A stretch of 64,000 nucleotides of DNA from Siphonodentalium dalli (lineage: Eukaryota; Mollusca; Scaphopoda; Gadilida; Siphonodentaliidae): NCBI GenBank assembly GCA_032622095.1, contig CP136068.1:136223989-136287988 (forward strand), in the 5' to 3' direction. Positions 29,301 through 43,193 of this stretch are shown piece after piece. Positions within the stretch are counted from its first letter, which is position 1, and the number at the start of each line of letters is the position of its first letter. The notes beneath the pieces are model-generated. The model worked only from the letters and a program-made list of their open reading frames with translations, made no database searches and had not been told where the DNA came from. A program made the position numbers and the translations under genes.

Positions 29301-32300
29301 CTTTCTGACGCGAAAATGTTCGAGCATTTTTGGCAGGGGGGTATCCCATGTTGACGTCACGGAATTTGCAGTTTGGTGACTCCAACAAGATTCATGGTGG
29401 CGCTCCTAGCGTTAATTTAAGATTGGTGGCGACCCTAGCGTTCATTGGTTTAAGAATTGATCATTGATTTGTAAACGGAAGTTATTAATTCGAGAAATGA
29501 TCATTGGTTTGTAAACGGATGTTAATAATCTTCAATTATTATTCATTGGTTTGACCGGAAATAGTAGATTTGTCTCTTATTGAATCCAGGAACGGCTATT
29601 GGTTTTGAAATAGATTCTATTGATTAAGAAAATATATCTATTAAAACGGAATTGTCTCTTATTGAATCCAAGAACGACTATTAGTTTGAAAATGGAGACT
29701 ATTGGATATTGAAATATCTTTATTGATTAAGAAAATATGGCCATTGAAACGGAATGTACGTTTATTGAATATGCGCTATTAAATTAAAATAGAACATTAA
29801 TTTTGCATCGGTCAACATTGATTATGAATCTTTATCTATTAAAACGGAATTGTCTCTTATAGAATCCAAGAACGACCATTGGTTTGAAAATGGAGACTAT
29901 TTGGTTTGAATCTATATCTATTGAAACGGAATTGTCTCTTATAGAATCAAAGAACGACCATTGGTTTAAAAATGGAGACTATTGTTTTTACAAGCCACCA
30001 TTAACTTTTATTTCATGTAATTTCCGATCGAATGGCTGCCCATACCCACCCATAAAATATACCCTAAATCATCATTTTTATATTTAGTGGTCAACATTTT
30101 AGTATGAAATGGCCATCATTTGGACATGTTCTAATCTTAGGGGGTGTCAGGTCGGAAATTTCCAAAAGTTGGAAAGCTTGGTGTACCAAAGGGAAAGTTA
30201 AAACCGAAGGGAGGTGTTTGAAAATGATCGGTCTGCGTGGTTCAGTGGGAGGTGCAGTTGGAATTTGAATTTGTACACCCCCCAATGGGTACCATCCATC
30301 AATGTCCCTATACATGTATGAGAGCACTACCTCGATCAGTTACTGCTTCCAAAACTGAACAGGACTTACTTGGCTTGTTCAGCATTACCGTTGTCTGCTA
30401 TAATCATGTCCAACGTCTCGTTGAAGGGTGTGAATATCGTGGAATGTGTCGGATCGTCTACCTGCATTTTGTTAATCTGTTCAGGAATTCTATTCTGAAA
30501 TGCAATATTGACTGATTATGTAGCAATGGTTCTTTCGAACTAAACTACGACTCATAGAACATATTCTGAGTCTGTTACTCCTCGAAACCCCAGCAGGTCG
30601 CAAGACCATGTGTTCCTATCCCCTAGGGCGGTTGGACTGGACTAGTTCAAGCTTTGTCATGGCAGGAAAATATAAAGACAAAATAACTTAACGAGAACGG
30701 ATAAGTCACGACAGCTTATTGTATTTGTACATGTAGACGAATCGTCAGAAATATACACCTTGCCTGTGCTCGCAAAAATCTTTCATACATAGTTTTTGTG
30801 TTGTAGTTTTGAACTGATCATAATGGAGTTCTATTCCATGGTGTCATACGAACTCCTCCAGTCCTCCTTATCCCAATGAACTCAATATTTACCACGGAAA
30901 TGTTATGTAATGTTAATCCCAACTGGAAAGAACTATATATATATACTTACAACGGAGACGTAATTCGGTGTGAACTCCGGCTGGAAATAACTTTATACTT
31001 ATCACGGAAACGGTGTGCAGTGTGAACCCCGCGGCTGGTCGATCGGTTTCTGACTCTAACCTTACCACGGACACGCTGTGTAGTGTAACCACCGACTGGA
31101 AAGAACTCTATATTTACCTCGGAGTCGTTGTGCAGTATGAACCCCGGCTGGCCTATCGATGTCTGACTCTATACTTACAACGGAGACGTAATTCGGTGTG
31201 AACTCCGGCTTTATACTTAGCACGGAGACGTTGTGTAGTGTGAACCCCGCGGCTGGTCGATCGGTTTCTGACTCTAACCTTACCACGGACACGCTGTGTA
31301 GTGTAACCACCGACTGGAAAGAACTCTATATTTACCTCGGAGTCGTTGTGCAGTATGAACCTCGGCTGGCCTATCGATGTCTGACTCTATACTTACAACG
31401 GAGACGTAATTCGGTGTGAACTCCGGCTTTATACTTAGCACGGAGACGTTGTGTAGTGTGAACCCCGCGGCTGGTCGATCGGTTTCTGACTCTAACCTTA
31501 CCACGGACACGCTGTGTAGTGTAACCACCGACTGGAAAGAACTCTATATTTACATCGGAGTCGTTGTGCAGTATGAACCCCGGCTGGCCAATCGATTTCT
31601 GACTCTATACTTACCACGGACACGCTGTGTAATGTAACCACCGACTGGAAAGAACTCTATATTTACAACGGAGACGTTGTGCAGTGTGAACCCCGGCTGG
31701 CCTATCGATGTCTGACTCTAAACTTACCACGGACATGTTGTGTAGTGTAAACACCGACTGGAAAGAACTCTATATTTACCACGGAGACGTTGTGCAGTGT
31801 GAACCCCGGCAGGTCGATCGATTTCTGTGCTCTCTCGATCATCTCGTCGAGCTGTAAGATGATAAAACGGAACAAACACGTGTTACGGTAACGTTGCACT
31901 AATCACGGCTATTTAAGATAACCCTAGTTTTTGCATATATTTGAGATTCCTGTTTGGGCTTCAGTCATAGCAATATTTCAGGTCTACTAGAATTATGCCT
32001 ATTTTCAAACTGATTTATGACATTAATATTTCATAAAAATCAATTTTGGCATGAGTTTCAACAATAACAACAGGTGGCAACATGAAAATATGTCACGTGA
32101 CTGCGATTTAGAAAAATGTCTGTTTTCATCCTTATTTGAGCTGATTTTCTATTTTGCCTATATTTGATCGCAGAACTGTGCAATGTAAGTGATTTATACC
32201 ATTACGTATGGATATTCCAACTCAATGGAACCAAAATTGTCACTTTATCTCAAAATGACCGCCAAAATAGCGGCCCAATAATGGAAAATTGTAGATATTG

Positions 32301-35300
32301 CCACAGCGTGCATTGCAATCATATACAAGTTGTGGTTAATGAATAAGATCGATAAATATGCATTTTGTACATTTAATACTACCACTGCTGGTGCACAGTG
32401 GTTAATTGTTACTATTGTAACCACTGACATTACCAGACATATTGGAATTTTCTCTCACAAACTTGAAATCAAAATCGCTAACATTAAAAAACCACAACTT
32501 TTGGGCAATTGCTGGGCGCGCTGGGGAAATATCTACCATGTTCCATAATTTGGCCTCCATTTTTGTGGTCATGTTGAGTTTAAGTGACAATTATTATTCC
32601 ACTGAGTATTGGTATGCCTCACTTATATTGCACAGTTCTACTCGTTTCTTGTTGAAATATGACTAGAATCACAAAATGTGATTTTTGGTAAAATTTTGTA
32701 CCGCTTTCTGTAAAATCGAATGTTTAAGGATCTGAAGTGGCTAGGATTCACAAAATGTCACATTTCATTGCTCCGACGGTCATTTTACATAAAAATAGAC
32801 ATAAAGTCGCAATTCTCAACTAGGTTTAGATAGCAGAAACTAATATAGAAGATATTAGTGAAAATAGTTATATTTTCCACTTCCGGCGGCCATTTTGATA
32901 GCCATCTTGTACGGGGAGTTTCCAATTTTACCATGAAAGTTATCACTATATCTTAGCTTCACAATAATATATACATTTGTCAAGAATTTCTCCTTATAAT
33001 TTGCATCAAACTGACTTGTAGTGCCTCGTCTTAAAAACGGCGGTCTTGCTTGTTGGACGCCATTTTGGCAGCCATCTACACGGCCACCTTTTTTCGTGTT
33101 AAAATTGCTTAATAGTTGAGGGACATAATAATGAAGAAAATGGGTGAAGTTATGTCCTGTGAAGGGGTGCCAGCTCCCAGACTATTATATTTGTGTTTTC
33201 GTCGCATTTTCGTGACCTTTTGATCTCAAATGACGTCATCAATGACACAATCATATGTATTTTGCTACCATTGGATAGAGTATTCGAATACCTAGAAATG
33301 ATACATCACCTGTAAAAATCCAACCACAATGACATCACTTATATGAGTTTACCGTTTCTCGCACACCACCATAATCGAAAAAAAATAGCAACTGAGTAAC
33401 GCTAAACTTTGACCCAGTCGGTATACTACGACCCAAAATATTTGTTGTTAAAATACTTTTTCCTGAACAATGCACATTGGGGTACATTCTAATGCCAAAG
33501 TAGTTAGGTAGCGGGGTGCACGATGGGTCCTACCAGCCCATTTACTATAATACAGGTATTATTTGTGGATCCAAACCGCCATAAGGGAAATTAAAGGGAC
33601 CCAATCCACAAAAAATTCTGCAGAACCATCAACACTAAGAAGAACATGGATACATATATACACTTTGTGGGGGGGGGGGGTCGGACACGAATGCTGATTA
33701 TTTCCTTTCGACCCTTGTTGTGACCCACCCACTCCCGCGTCCAAAATGTTTTCCGTTTTCGTCAGTTTTTTTCGACCATTTTTGGACACCCACCCTGTGA
33801 GTTGCAGAATAACAATGTTTGTTGGTCCCATCGACCAAACACCCGCCCACCCCGGCATACGTGCCTGGAAAATTCCCCGTGTTATTCTAAGGTGTTTAAG
33901 CCAAACTCATTGCAAAAACAGTCATACGTGCCCGGAAATACCCCCCTGCACTTTGTAGAAATTTCGCGTGTCGATATGATGTAAACAAAATGCTACAGTG
34001 ATGTGTAAACACACATCGCTAAACGTATAGTAAGGTCCTATATTTTAGTCTGAATATGAGTTTCAAAATATTGTTCAATGCTTTGACCTTTTCCCATGTT
34101 TACCGTCAAATTTTGCTTAATCATTGGTATCGGGACTTTAATCGCGATAAATTCATTTTTCGACATGGGAAATCTCATTATTGGAGAGTTATTAATCATG
34201 AAAATAAGAACAAAGTCAATCTATGTTTTCATGTACTTGTTGATGATAGTTGTTTTATATACTTTTATGTTATCACCCCTGGTCAAGTGGTCCTGCTAAT
34301 GTTCTATGATGCGGTTGGGTCATGCTGAATTGGTATGATGCTGTTATGGCAAACTGATGCTGTTAACAAAAAGTACCGTTATATTTTTTTAATTTGTCTT
34401 TTTCGCGAGTTCTGATAAACTGAACATATCTAGGAAAAGCCATTATGCATTCAAAAACATATTTATTGAAATATTTTTAATACTGGTTGTATTAACTTTT
34501 GAAAATCGACTATAATCAAGATGGATATTCACGTCGTTTTAGAATCACCAGCACTGGCATTATTATATTTTTCAAAAATATATATGTTCTTGAATGTTTC
34601 ATACACACAACGGTCTTTTCTCAAATCGCTCGTTTAGCCAAACATAGCGAAAATGACAACTTTTTCGTAACGGCATCAGTTTGCCCTACCCGCATCATAG
34701 CAATTCAGCAGGACCACCAGCATCATGGCATATTAGCAGGACCACTTGACCAGGGGTGGTTATTGCGCATGAATCCATTTTTAAGGACTTTGTTCCATTA
34801 AGGCTATATATATTGGCTAGTTTATTGTTGAATGTCACCATAAGTCACACATTCTTGACATGGTACTTTGTACCATATTAGCATATTTGAAAATTGTGTT
34901 TACTCGATCTATACACATCTGTCAATATTCTACAACGTTACCTGGTTATCGAGTAGCCTCAGGATTTTAAAATGATATAAAATAATGTACACAACTACCC
35001 CACAACGTTAATATTTGCTTTCCGTATCGGCGTGTGACAGTAACAGAAAATTTATGGAACATAAGAGGTCACGACAATGTAACATTAAAAGTAGCGGGCT
35101 TGCAACGTTCATTGTTTCGAGCACTATAGTCTAGTGTGCCACTATAAATCAAATATATGCGTCAACTGGCGAAATGTAAAACAACTCCATAATGCCTACA
35201 GTATATGTCCACACTGTCAATTGGTCATAACTTATTATATACACACTATTTTGTCAAACCCTATATACCAAGCGCGACAAGTGGCTACCCAACAATTGTT

Positions 35301-38300
35301 TGAATCAATAATGGATATATACCCTGCGTATAATAAATTACAGTAATGCCCTAGATAATCGACTCCTTAACCACAGCAGAATTATGGGTAACTTTTCAGG
35401 ATTTAGTCGGAAATATTGGATTATTGCCATTCATAGGAAAGCTCTCAGTGAGAGTTTTCCGATGAATAGCAACAAGCCATATTTCCGACTAATTCATGAA
35501 AAGTTACCCATAATGCTGCGGTGTTTAAGGAGTCGATTACTTAGGGCATCACCCATAAATCTGATGTGGTTAAGGAGTCGATTACTTAGGGCATTACTGT
35601 ACTGCTCATAAGAATTACGAGTCGTTAACCCTTCCATGACTGGAGAATATACATTGGCCTAACAATATTTACTTGACCCTGTACGACAGTGCATTCATTC
35701 TCTTATATACGCGATGCTCCCTATATGAGACTAGCATATATGCGAGAATGCACTGGCACAGGTTCTTTAATGCTGCACCAGCTCAGCTCCCGACATGAAA
35801 GGGTTAATAGTAGTCGTAAATGTTTGAACGGTCCCGAAAACTTTTTCGCGGAAATGACGACTTCGAGTCCGTTTGTGAAACCGTAATCGTAACTATGGAT
35901 ATACAAGCTGGCCACAGGGGGGGGGGGGGGGGGGGGGGTCGGTCAAAAAGTAAAAACATATCACGCTGAAAATGGCCTTAGTTACCCTTGGACTACACAA
36001 AAAAACAAAAAGAATGGAAAAAAACAAAAATTGGAATTTATTTTTGCAATTTTTTTCCATTTTTAGGTGCCACGCCCACTAAAATGAAAACAGAAATAAT
36101 GAGTTTCAAAGCAAATAAAACCAATAACTTATACCTATTATGTTCTTAAGTTGCCACTGAAGACATAGCAAAACTCAGATTTCTTGTATCGGTGAAAAAA
36201 ATGACAAAAAGTGGATTTAAAAAAAATGGTCCGGCCGCGGGGGACCCACCCCCCTATGCCCTATATGTTGCAAATTTTTTCCGACCCCCCCCCTGCTGGC
36301 CATCCTATAATCACCCCCGGCCAAGTGGTCCTGCAAATATGCTATGATGCGGTTAGGTCCTGCTGAATTGCTATGATGCTGTTAGGACAAACTGATACTG
36401 TTAAGAAAAAGTACCGTTATTTTTTCTAAAGTTGTCATTTTTGTGGTTTTTGAATAATCTGAGAAAATCAAGGAAAAGCCATTATTTGTATCAAATATTC
36501 GAGAAACATATATCTTTCGCGAAATAGTTGTAATACTAATTGTTTTAGTTGTTGAAAATCGACTCTAATCAATTTGGCTATTCATGTCGTTTTACAAACA
36601 CCAGCACAGCCATTATTCAATTTTTCAAAAATATATATGTTCTTGAATGTTTCATATATTATATACAGACACTGGCTTTTTCTCTAATCCCTTCTATTAG
36701 CCAAACACCACAAAAATGACAACTTTAGAAAAAATAACGGCACTTTTTCTTAACAGCATCAGTTTGCCCTAACAACATCATAGCAATTCAGCAGGACTCA
36801 CGAGCACTATAGCACATTAACAGGACCACTTGGCCAGGGGTGATAATAACCGCTGCGGACAAATATTGAGTAAACCCCGTTGCGGGCACCAGTGAAGACT
36901 ACAGGTAGGTTTGTTTTGAGGGAATTTTTTTTATCATTAATAGTTTTTCTACGGACACAACTCCAAATCAACGAGGTGCTTGATGAACCCACATTCAGCC
37001 AAATGTCAACAGTTCGACGAATAAAGCTCCATAAAGTGACGAAATGCTCGATGAATTGTGAGAATAAGCTTCCATTTTTCAAATTTGTATGTTTTCAGCT
37101 CCAAGATGAGTGCGTGGTGATAATGTGGACTAGGGTCCTGCGAATATTCGATTCGAATGTCAAATTCGATTCAAATTCGAGTCGAAATTGCCAACTCGAA
37201 ATTTCGAATATACACTGATGGAAAAGTAGGCTGTTACGGAGGAGTCCACACGTCGATCTTAGCTGTTTTTGTGCCATTTAATTACAGAAAATGATGTATA
37301 TATGCACCTTATAATTCTTATTGTACATCGCGATTATATATATTAAATATAAGTATAGCCAGCAATTAGCCACTATAGGACTACTAAATACGCCTGAATT
37401 CTAGCTTTGAACATGTTAGCCGGAGATCACCGATGGACCGACAACGCGCGTGAATAATAATAGCTATGAGACTGAGCAACCGCTAGAGTTATCCGCCGTC
37501 TATCCGTCTCAGATTCTGCGTTATGTAGTATAGCTGTGCATTTAAACAACACGTGTTCCCGGCATCGAAAAGTGCATTTTGGCGGTGTTTTCTTTTGAAG
37601 TTTACTTTCAATTTCGGAGCGTTCTTTGACTCTTGACAAAATGTCGTCGTTATTCATGTTTATTTTAAACATGATAAAGCTGCAGGTAGTGCAGGGACTT
37701 ACACGTGAGATGAATGCAACATGGTGTATAAATCGCAGGCATCTGGGACAATGACCCATCTATGGAATCATCTGTCCAAGAAGCATCCAGCACTACATAA
37801 TCAGGCTACCCTGCGACTGTTGTTGCATCTTCAAGTTTATAACAACGGGTGATTCCGAATGTCGATTTGCAATTTTACATGCACATGCAAACTGTACAAA
37901 TTTCGCGTGATTTTAGTTCTGATAATGCGTTTAGTGGTTATATATTAATAGTCGTGACGGCCGCATGGACGTTTTTTTTCTAATCTGCCTTTTTCTCTCG
38001 ACAATTATCGCTTGAAGTTAATAGTATTGCAAACGACGGTTCATCGCCACATACGTTATGATGGAACTTCGTGCATGTAGTTGATAGAACGTTTCACAAA
38101 TCGTCTAATACGTTGACAAAACATGCCCAATTGAGACTGCAAAACACAGATATGATTCGATTCGATATTCGATTCGATATTCGATTCGATTTCCTGAATT
38201 CGATTCGATATTCGATTCGATCAAAATCTCCAATTCGCAGGACCCTAATGTGGACATCGTTGTCAACGTTACATTGTTATATATAGTTTAGGAAATTATA

Positions 38301-41300
38301 TCTACATTCACAATAGAATTTGCTGCATTTAAGTAGGAAAATATTGACAATTACATGTGGTACTCCACGGTGTCGGAGTAAACATCGAAGCGGGACGAGT
38401 TTACCCGCATCGCAGTTTACTTCTGCCCGCATTACGTTTTACTTTATCGATGCACGGTATGTTTGGATAGATGTCTTCATTCGAGTTACTGGAAATGGAT
38501 TTGTTTTTTTAGTTTCAAAACACTTGACAGGTAGAGTGTCCCATATAGATTGTTCCACGTTTTCAAAAAAATTCTCGAGAAGTGTTTGCAGTGAAAGTTT
38601 TGATGAATGAAACTTAAATTTACCCCGAAATTCCGAATGCGCTCGACAAATATTGTGTTTTTCTCGAGAACTGATAACTGAATTTTCTCTGAACTCCTGT
38701 CACATCATAAATATGCATTGCCTATCATATATGTCTTCCATTGGTTGGTACAATTTCTAAATTGAATACTTTTAACTGATTAGACTATCCCTGGTATGAA
38801 AAACTCTAACTGTTTTAGCCCGATGTGCGGTTTACTGACGCACTCACCGGGGTTTACTGCTCGCAATGGGGATTATAGGATGCCCAGTGTGATATAGCAA
38901 GACGACAACTGATAGAAAGAACGAACAATCTACATGCAGTGAGGTCGTGCCCTATTCATAATTCGTATCAGTAGTAGTTCCTTAGACACCTTTCACATAA
39001 TGTACTACGACAGGTAACTATTACGAATAGGGTACTACGTCACTAGAATTTATGTTCTTTCTATTCGGTGTCGTTTTTACCTATCCGTATTTACGATTAC
39101 CATTACGGATTTTAAACAAAACTCACAAATATATCAGTTAATAAAAAGTTCGTGATCGTTTCTCAGCTCCTCAATGTGGGAGATTACTCTGAGATTATCT
39201 CCTTAAATTGTGATCGCCATTCGGCCTTAATGTTGATCTATTAGTGGCAAACAAATCATTCCTCGTCGCAAAACACGAGAATCTTGCGACACACAAAGCG
39301 CTGAGCTGCATATATGACATACGAGCAACATAATTAAGAACAAAATAATCACAGCAAGCAGAACCATAATCACCTAACTGCGAGTGGCAAGCACGATTGT
39401 CTGACAAACGGACTCGTTGTTGTCAATTCTGCGAAAAGGTTTTTGAGAAGTAAAAAAAAAGAAAGAAGATGATGACGGTACATACTTATTTATATGACTT
39501 GTGATACGGTACTTTGCGTATATTGTGTAATTCCTTCAACAAAGCAATCCTTAATAATATATATATATATATAAGTATAATGTGTTCCGGCTGTTGTTTT
39601 CGTGATGCTGGAACTTGTGTTATTCATGACGTTGATCGCAATTTATTTCAGAATTTTATTGATATTCACCTGGTATAAAATATGCCGACACCTAGAATGT
39701 CGGAATGTATTATTATCGATGACTAACACATTTAGCCGCATTGTATAATTGGCTAGATCTCAGATAGTGTTGAGTAGTGTATATGACAATGTGGATGATG
39801 TATAATAGCTGACCAACCTGTTGTGGGTAACATATACGTCAGAGATAATTGACTACATCTCCAATAGCGTTGATCGACGTAGATGACCATATGGGGATGT
39901 ATTATCGTTGACTAACCTGTTGTGGGTAACGTAGACACCAGCTATAATTGACCACATATACAATAGTGTACAGCGGTGTAATATGAATGATGCATTATCA
40001 TTTACTAACCTGTTGTGGGTAACGCATGAGCCGTGCGAGATAATTGGCAATATCTCCAATAGTGTTGAGCGATGAAGATGACCATATGGATGAGGGTTCT
40101 GTGGATAATCCACCGAGGAAGTTGAATGCGTTCATGGCACAATAGCTGAATCAAAATTATTATAGAAAACGAGTAAAGAAATCAATGTACGCATGTTTCA
40201 ATTCGAATAATATGTATGTTAAAATTATATGACAACTGTTTTATCCCGTTTTATACTCAGCGAACATTAGATTTAAACACCTCAAAAATAAGTGAGACAT
40301 ATTGCTCTTTGTCTCATGACTCTCGAGAACTATTGCCGAACCATTTTACATATTCTTTTATAATCATTTTTATTTTAGTTTTTGTATTATTAATTTTATT
40401 TATTTATATTATTATTTTATTTATTTTTATATAATGACTGACCAAGTGAGAAGATGTGAATTCGCTGAGTTATTGTATGCTTGTGTGAGAACAAATCCTT
40501 TACTGAACTAACTAAACCGTTCAATGACTGGAGATTCCTGAAATTAGGCGAAAACCCTGTGCCAATGCATGTGAGTCTCCCGTAAGGATCCTCGCATGTA
40601 TAAGGTGATACATTGGCCTAACAATATTTACATTGAAGGATTGACATTGTAAGCCAGTACATTCTCCTATATATGCGATGATCCCTGCGGATCGAGACTT
40701 GCGTATATAAGATAATGCACTGGCACGTGATTTTAAATGCTGCACCAGCGTAGCTCCCGCCGTGACTCATATGAAGAAACTAATTTAACCCTTTCAGTGC
40801 CAGGTCCGATTTTTGTATCAACCAATATACCCTGTGCCAATACATTCTCTTATATATGCGAGTCGACCATAGGTCGCCTCGCATATATAAGAGAATGCAT
40901 TGGCCTAACAATTTTTCATCATTTGTTATTATTTTTTACAATTGTTTACAATTTTAATAATTTTTTCTTATATTCTTTAACAGACTTATTTTGTAGGTTT
41001 AGTGCCAGCATCGACGTATATTGTATATAGATAAATATAGATCGATGGTGCCAGGGAATCTTACGTTTTTCATGGGCATCAAAATTATTACTATGAATAC
41101 TTGGTGATAGTTTTGAGTTATAACATGCCCCTAAGTTATCCAGTTTGTTTTTAAATTCGCTATAGCATGCTTAAGCATACCCCAAAAAAATTCAACCCAA
41201 AAAAAAAATAAAACAAAAACAAAACAATTTAAAATTATTTTTTTTTTTACATTTGTTAGGGCCGATTTTACAGACCGTAAATTAGGGCCGATGAGATCGG

Positions 41301-43159
41301 CCCCTGGCACTGAGAGGGTTAAAGAATCGTGTGAGAAAGAGCTTAACGTCTGCAGGTATACCCTGTCCTCATTGTAATGAGTAAGACACTGAATTCAATA
41401 TACTGCGATTTGGCTGCCCATTCCTCTTTCCATAACTGATGAATGCCATAACGTTCAACTGGCGCTCAGAACATAACAGTTGTTATGTTGTGCATGGTTT
41501 TGAAATTCCATAGGCATAGCATCTAAACTCAAGACTGGCTTTTAACCCTTTACCCAACAGAACGGCCCTGTGCCAATGCATTCTCTTATATATGCGAGTC
41601 GACCATAGGTCGCCTCGCATATATAAGAGAATGCATTGGCTTAACACATTAAAAATTACAAAAATGGTAAAAAAAGATTTTTTTTAGGCCAATGCATTCT
41701 CTTATATATGCGAGGCGACCTATGGTCGACTCGCATATATAAGAGAATGCATTGGCACAGGGCATAACTGTAACTATCACAATGTGGTCAAGGAGCCGGT
41801 TCCAATGATATCCATATTTGTATGGTTCTATTGAGACAGACCGAAGATATTTTAGGCTGTTGAAGCTTTATTTGGCCGGTTTTGGCCGCTTTGTTGGGTA
41901 AAGTGTTAACCCTCATGAGATAAAGATACATCAATAAATAGGTATAAACGGACTCTAAATTCCACAAAATAAAAACGTATGCGCCAAGGTGGAAGACATT
42001 TATTAGTTTTCAACTGTTCACACAAACGCCATCTATGTTATCACATCGGGAAAATACCAGCTTATCAGAAACGAAGAACGCTATTTGTTGTTAAAGATTT
42101 TAAAATAGGGAACCTTTTTTCTCCATATCACTTCAATAAAATTAATATTAGTATACTTACTCTACCCACTTGTATCCATTAACATACGTCTGTAACATAT
42201 CGCGGAACACATCGTACGTTATTTGGTCACCTCGAGGAAGTTTGGTCCGATCAATCACCGTCAATCGACTCAGAAAGTCATCACATTTTTGCTGAAAGAT
42301 TCGAACAAGCTTGTTCTGTTGATTTGACACCCAAAATAATTACCAGAATGTAATATATAGAGAATAGAGAGGTTCCGCTTGTAACGTCTGGTGCGTCGAT
42401 TGTAGGATACATTACGGAATATCATAGCGACAATATATACCAGGGAAGGCAGACACATATTTGCAATTAGGGAAGATCTCATTACATTGATTTCAAACAT
42501 AACTTTTGCAGTATAATAAAGAGTGTGTGGTTGCTGAAGGGATATCTCTGCAGTTTGAAGAACATGTGGTAATCGGTTGAGTTATAACTGTTTATAAATT
42601 CGAATGATCAATCAGCACAGTACATTCTATTATAGGAATCATTAAATGGTTTCCCATACACGATAGTATTACGTATCAGCCAAATTCACTGAACTGAAGC
42701 CTGCAGGCCAATCCAGAGATGTTTACCCAGATAGATTGACACCCGCTGATCACGAACATGCAAGAAAAAACGTAGGTCATATGTTTACTTTTAAAAATAA
42801 ATCCCCAAGTGTACGACAGGGCTATCCCGCAGCCAGATTTTATCTATATATTAAATATACTATCCTTTTCGCGGGCTATGAGAATATGGAATCTTACTTT
42901 TCTCGGTAAATACTGTGTCCAGTTAGCGTTGTATAGTCTGTCGTTGTATCGATAGTCACCACTTGATGTTGCCAAGTATGGAGATTCCCGAGAAAGCCAA
43001 TTCCAGAATTCAGTATGCAGTTCAGCGAGCGACTCGGCAGGAGTTACGGATCCTGAAAGTTTGTATTTGTTAAATTAGTTCTATCATCTAATGGCTGTAC
43101 ATACCAAATTAATTAAAGGTACACAATCCAATTCGATGGTCCCCGTATCTTCAGATTCC

Positions 43160-43193
<34 letters not shown>

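Larger units (their letters stand above)
31852..40009. other. Intron between exons 4 and 5
   Basis: Eight kilobases of mainly transposon-derived DNA: an 'aagatggc' module, G-rich inverted elements, a pair of related palindromes, Tc1-type and piggyBac-like MITEs, a hAT element and the exon 4 tail copies. No extra DUF885 exon is required, since exons 4 and 5 join in phase 0. Confidence 0.6.

Noticed and set aside
31013-31637. Repeated open frames on both strands
   Set aside because: They are by-products of the 218-bp higher-order repeat derived from exon 5; the true coding exon is 31780-31851.
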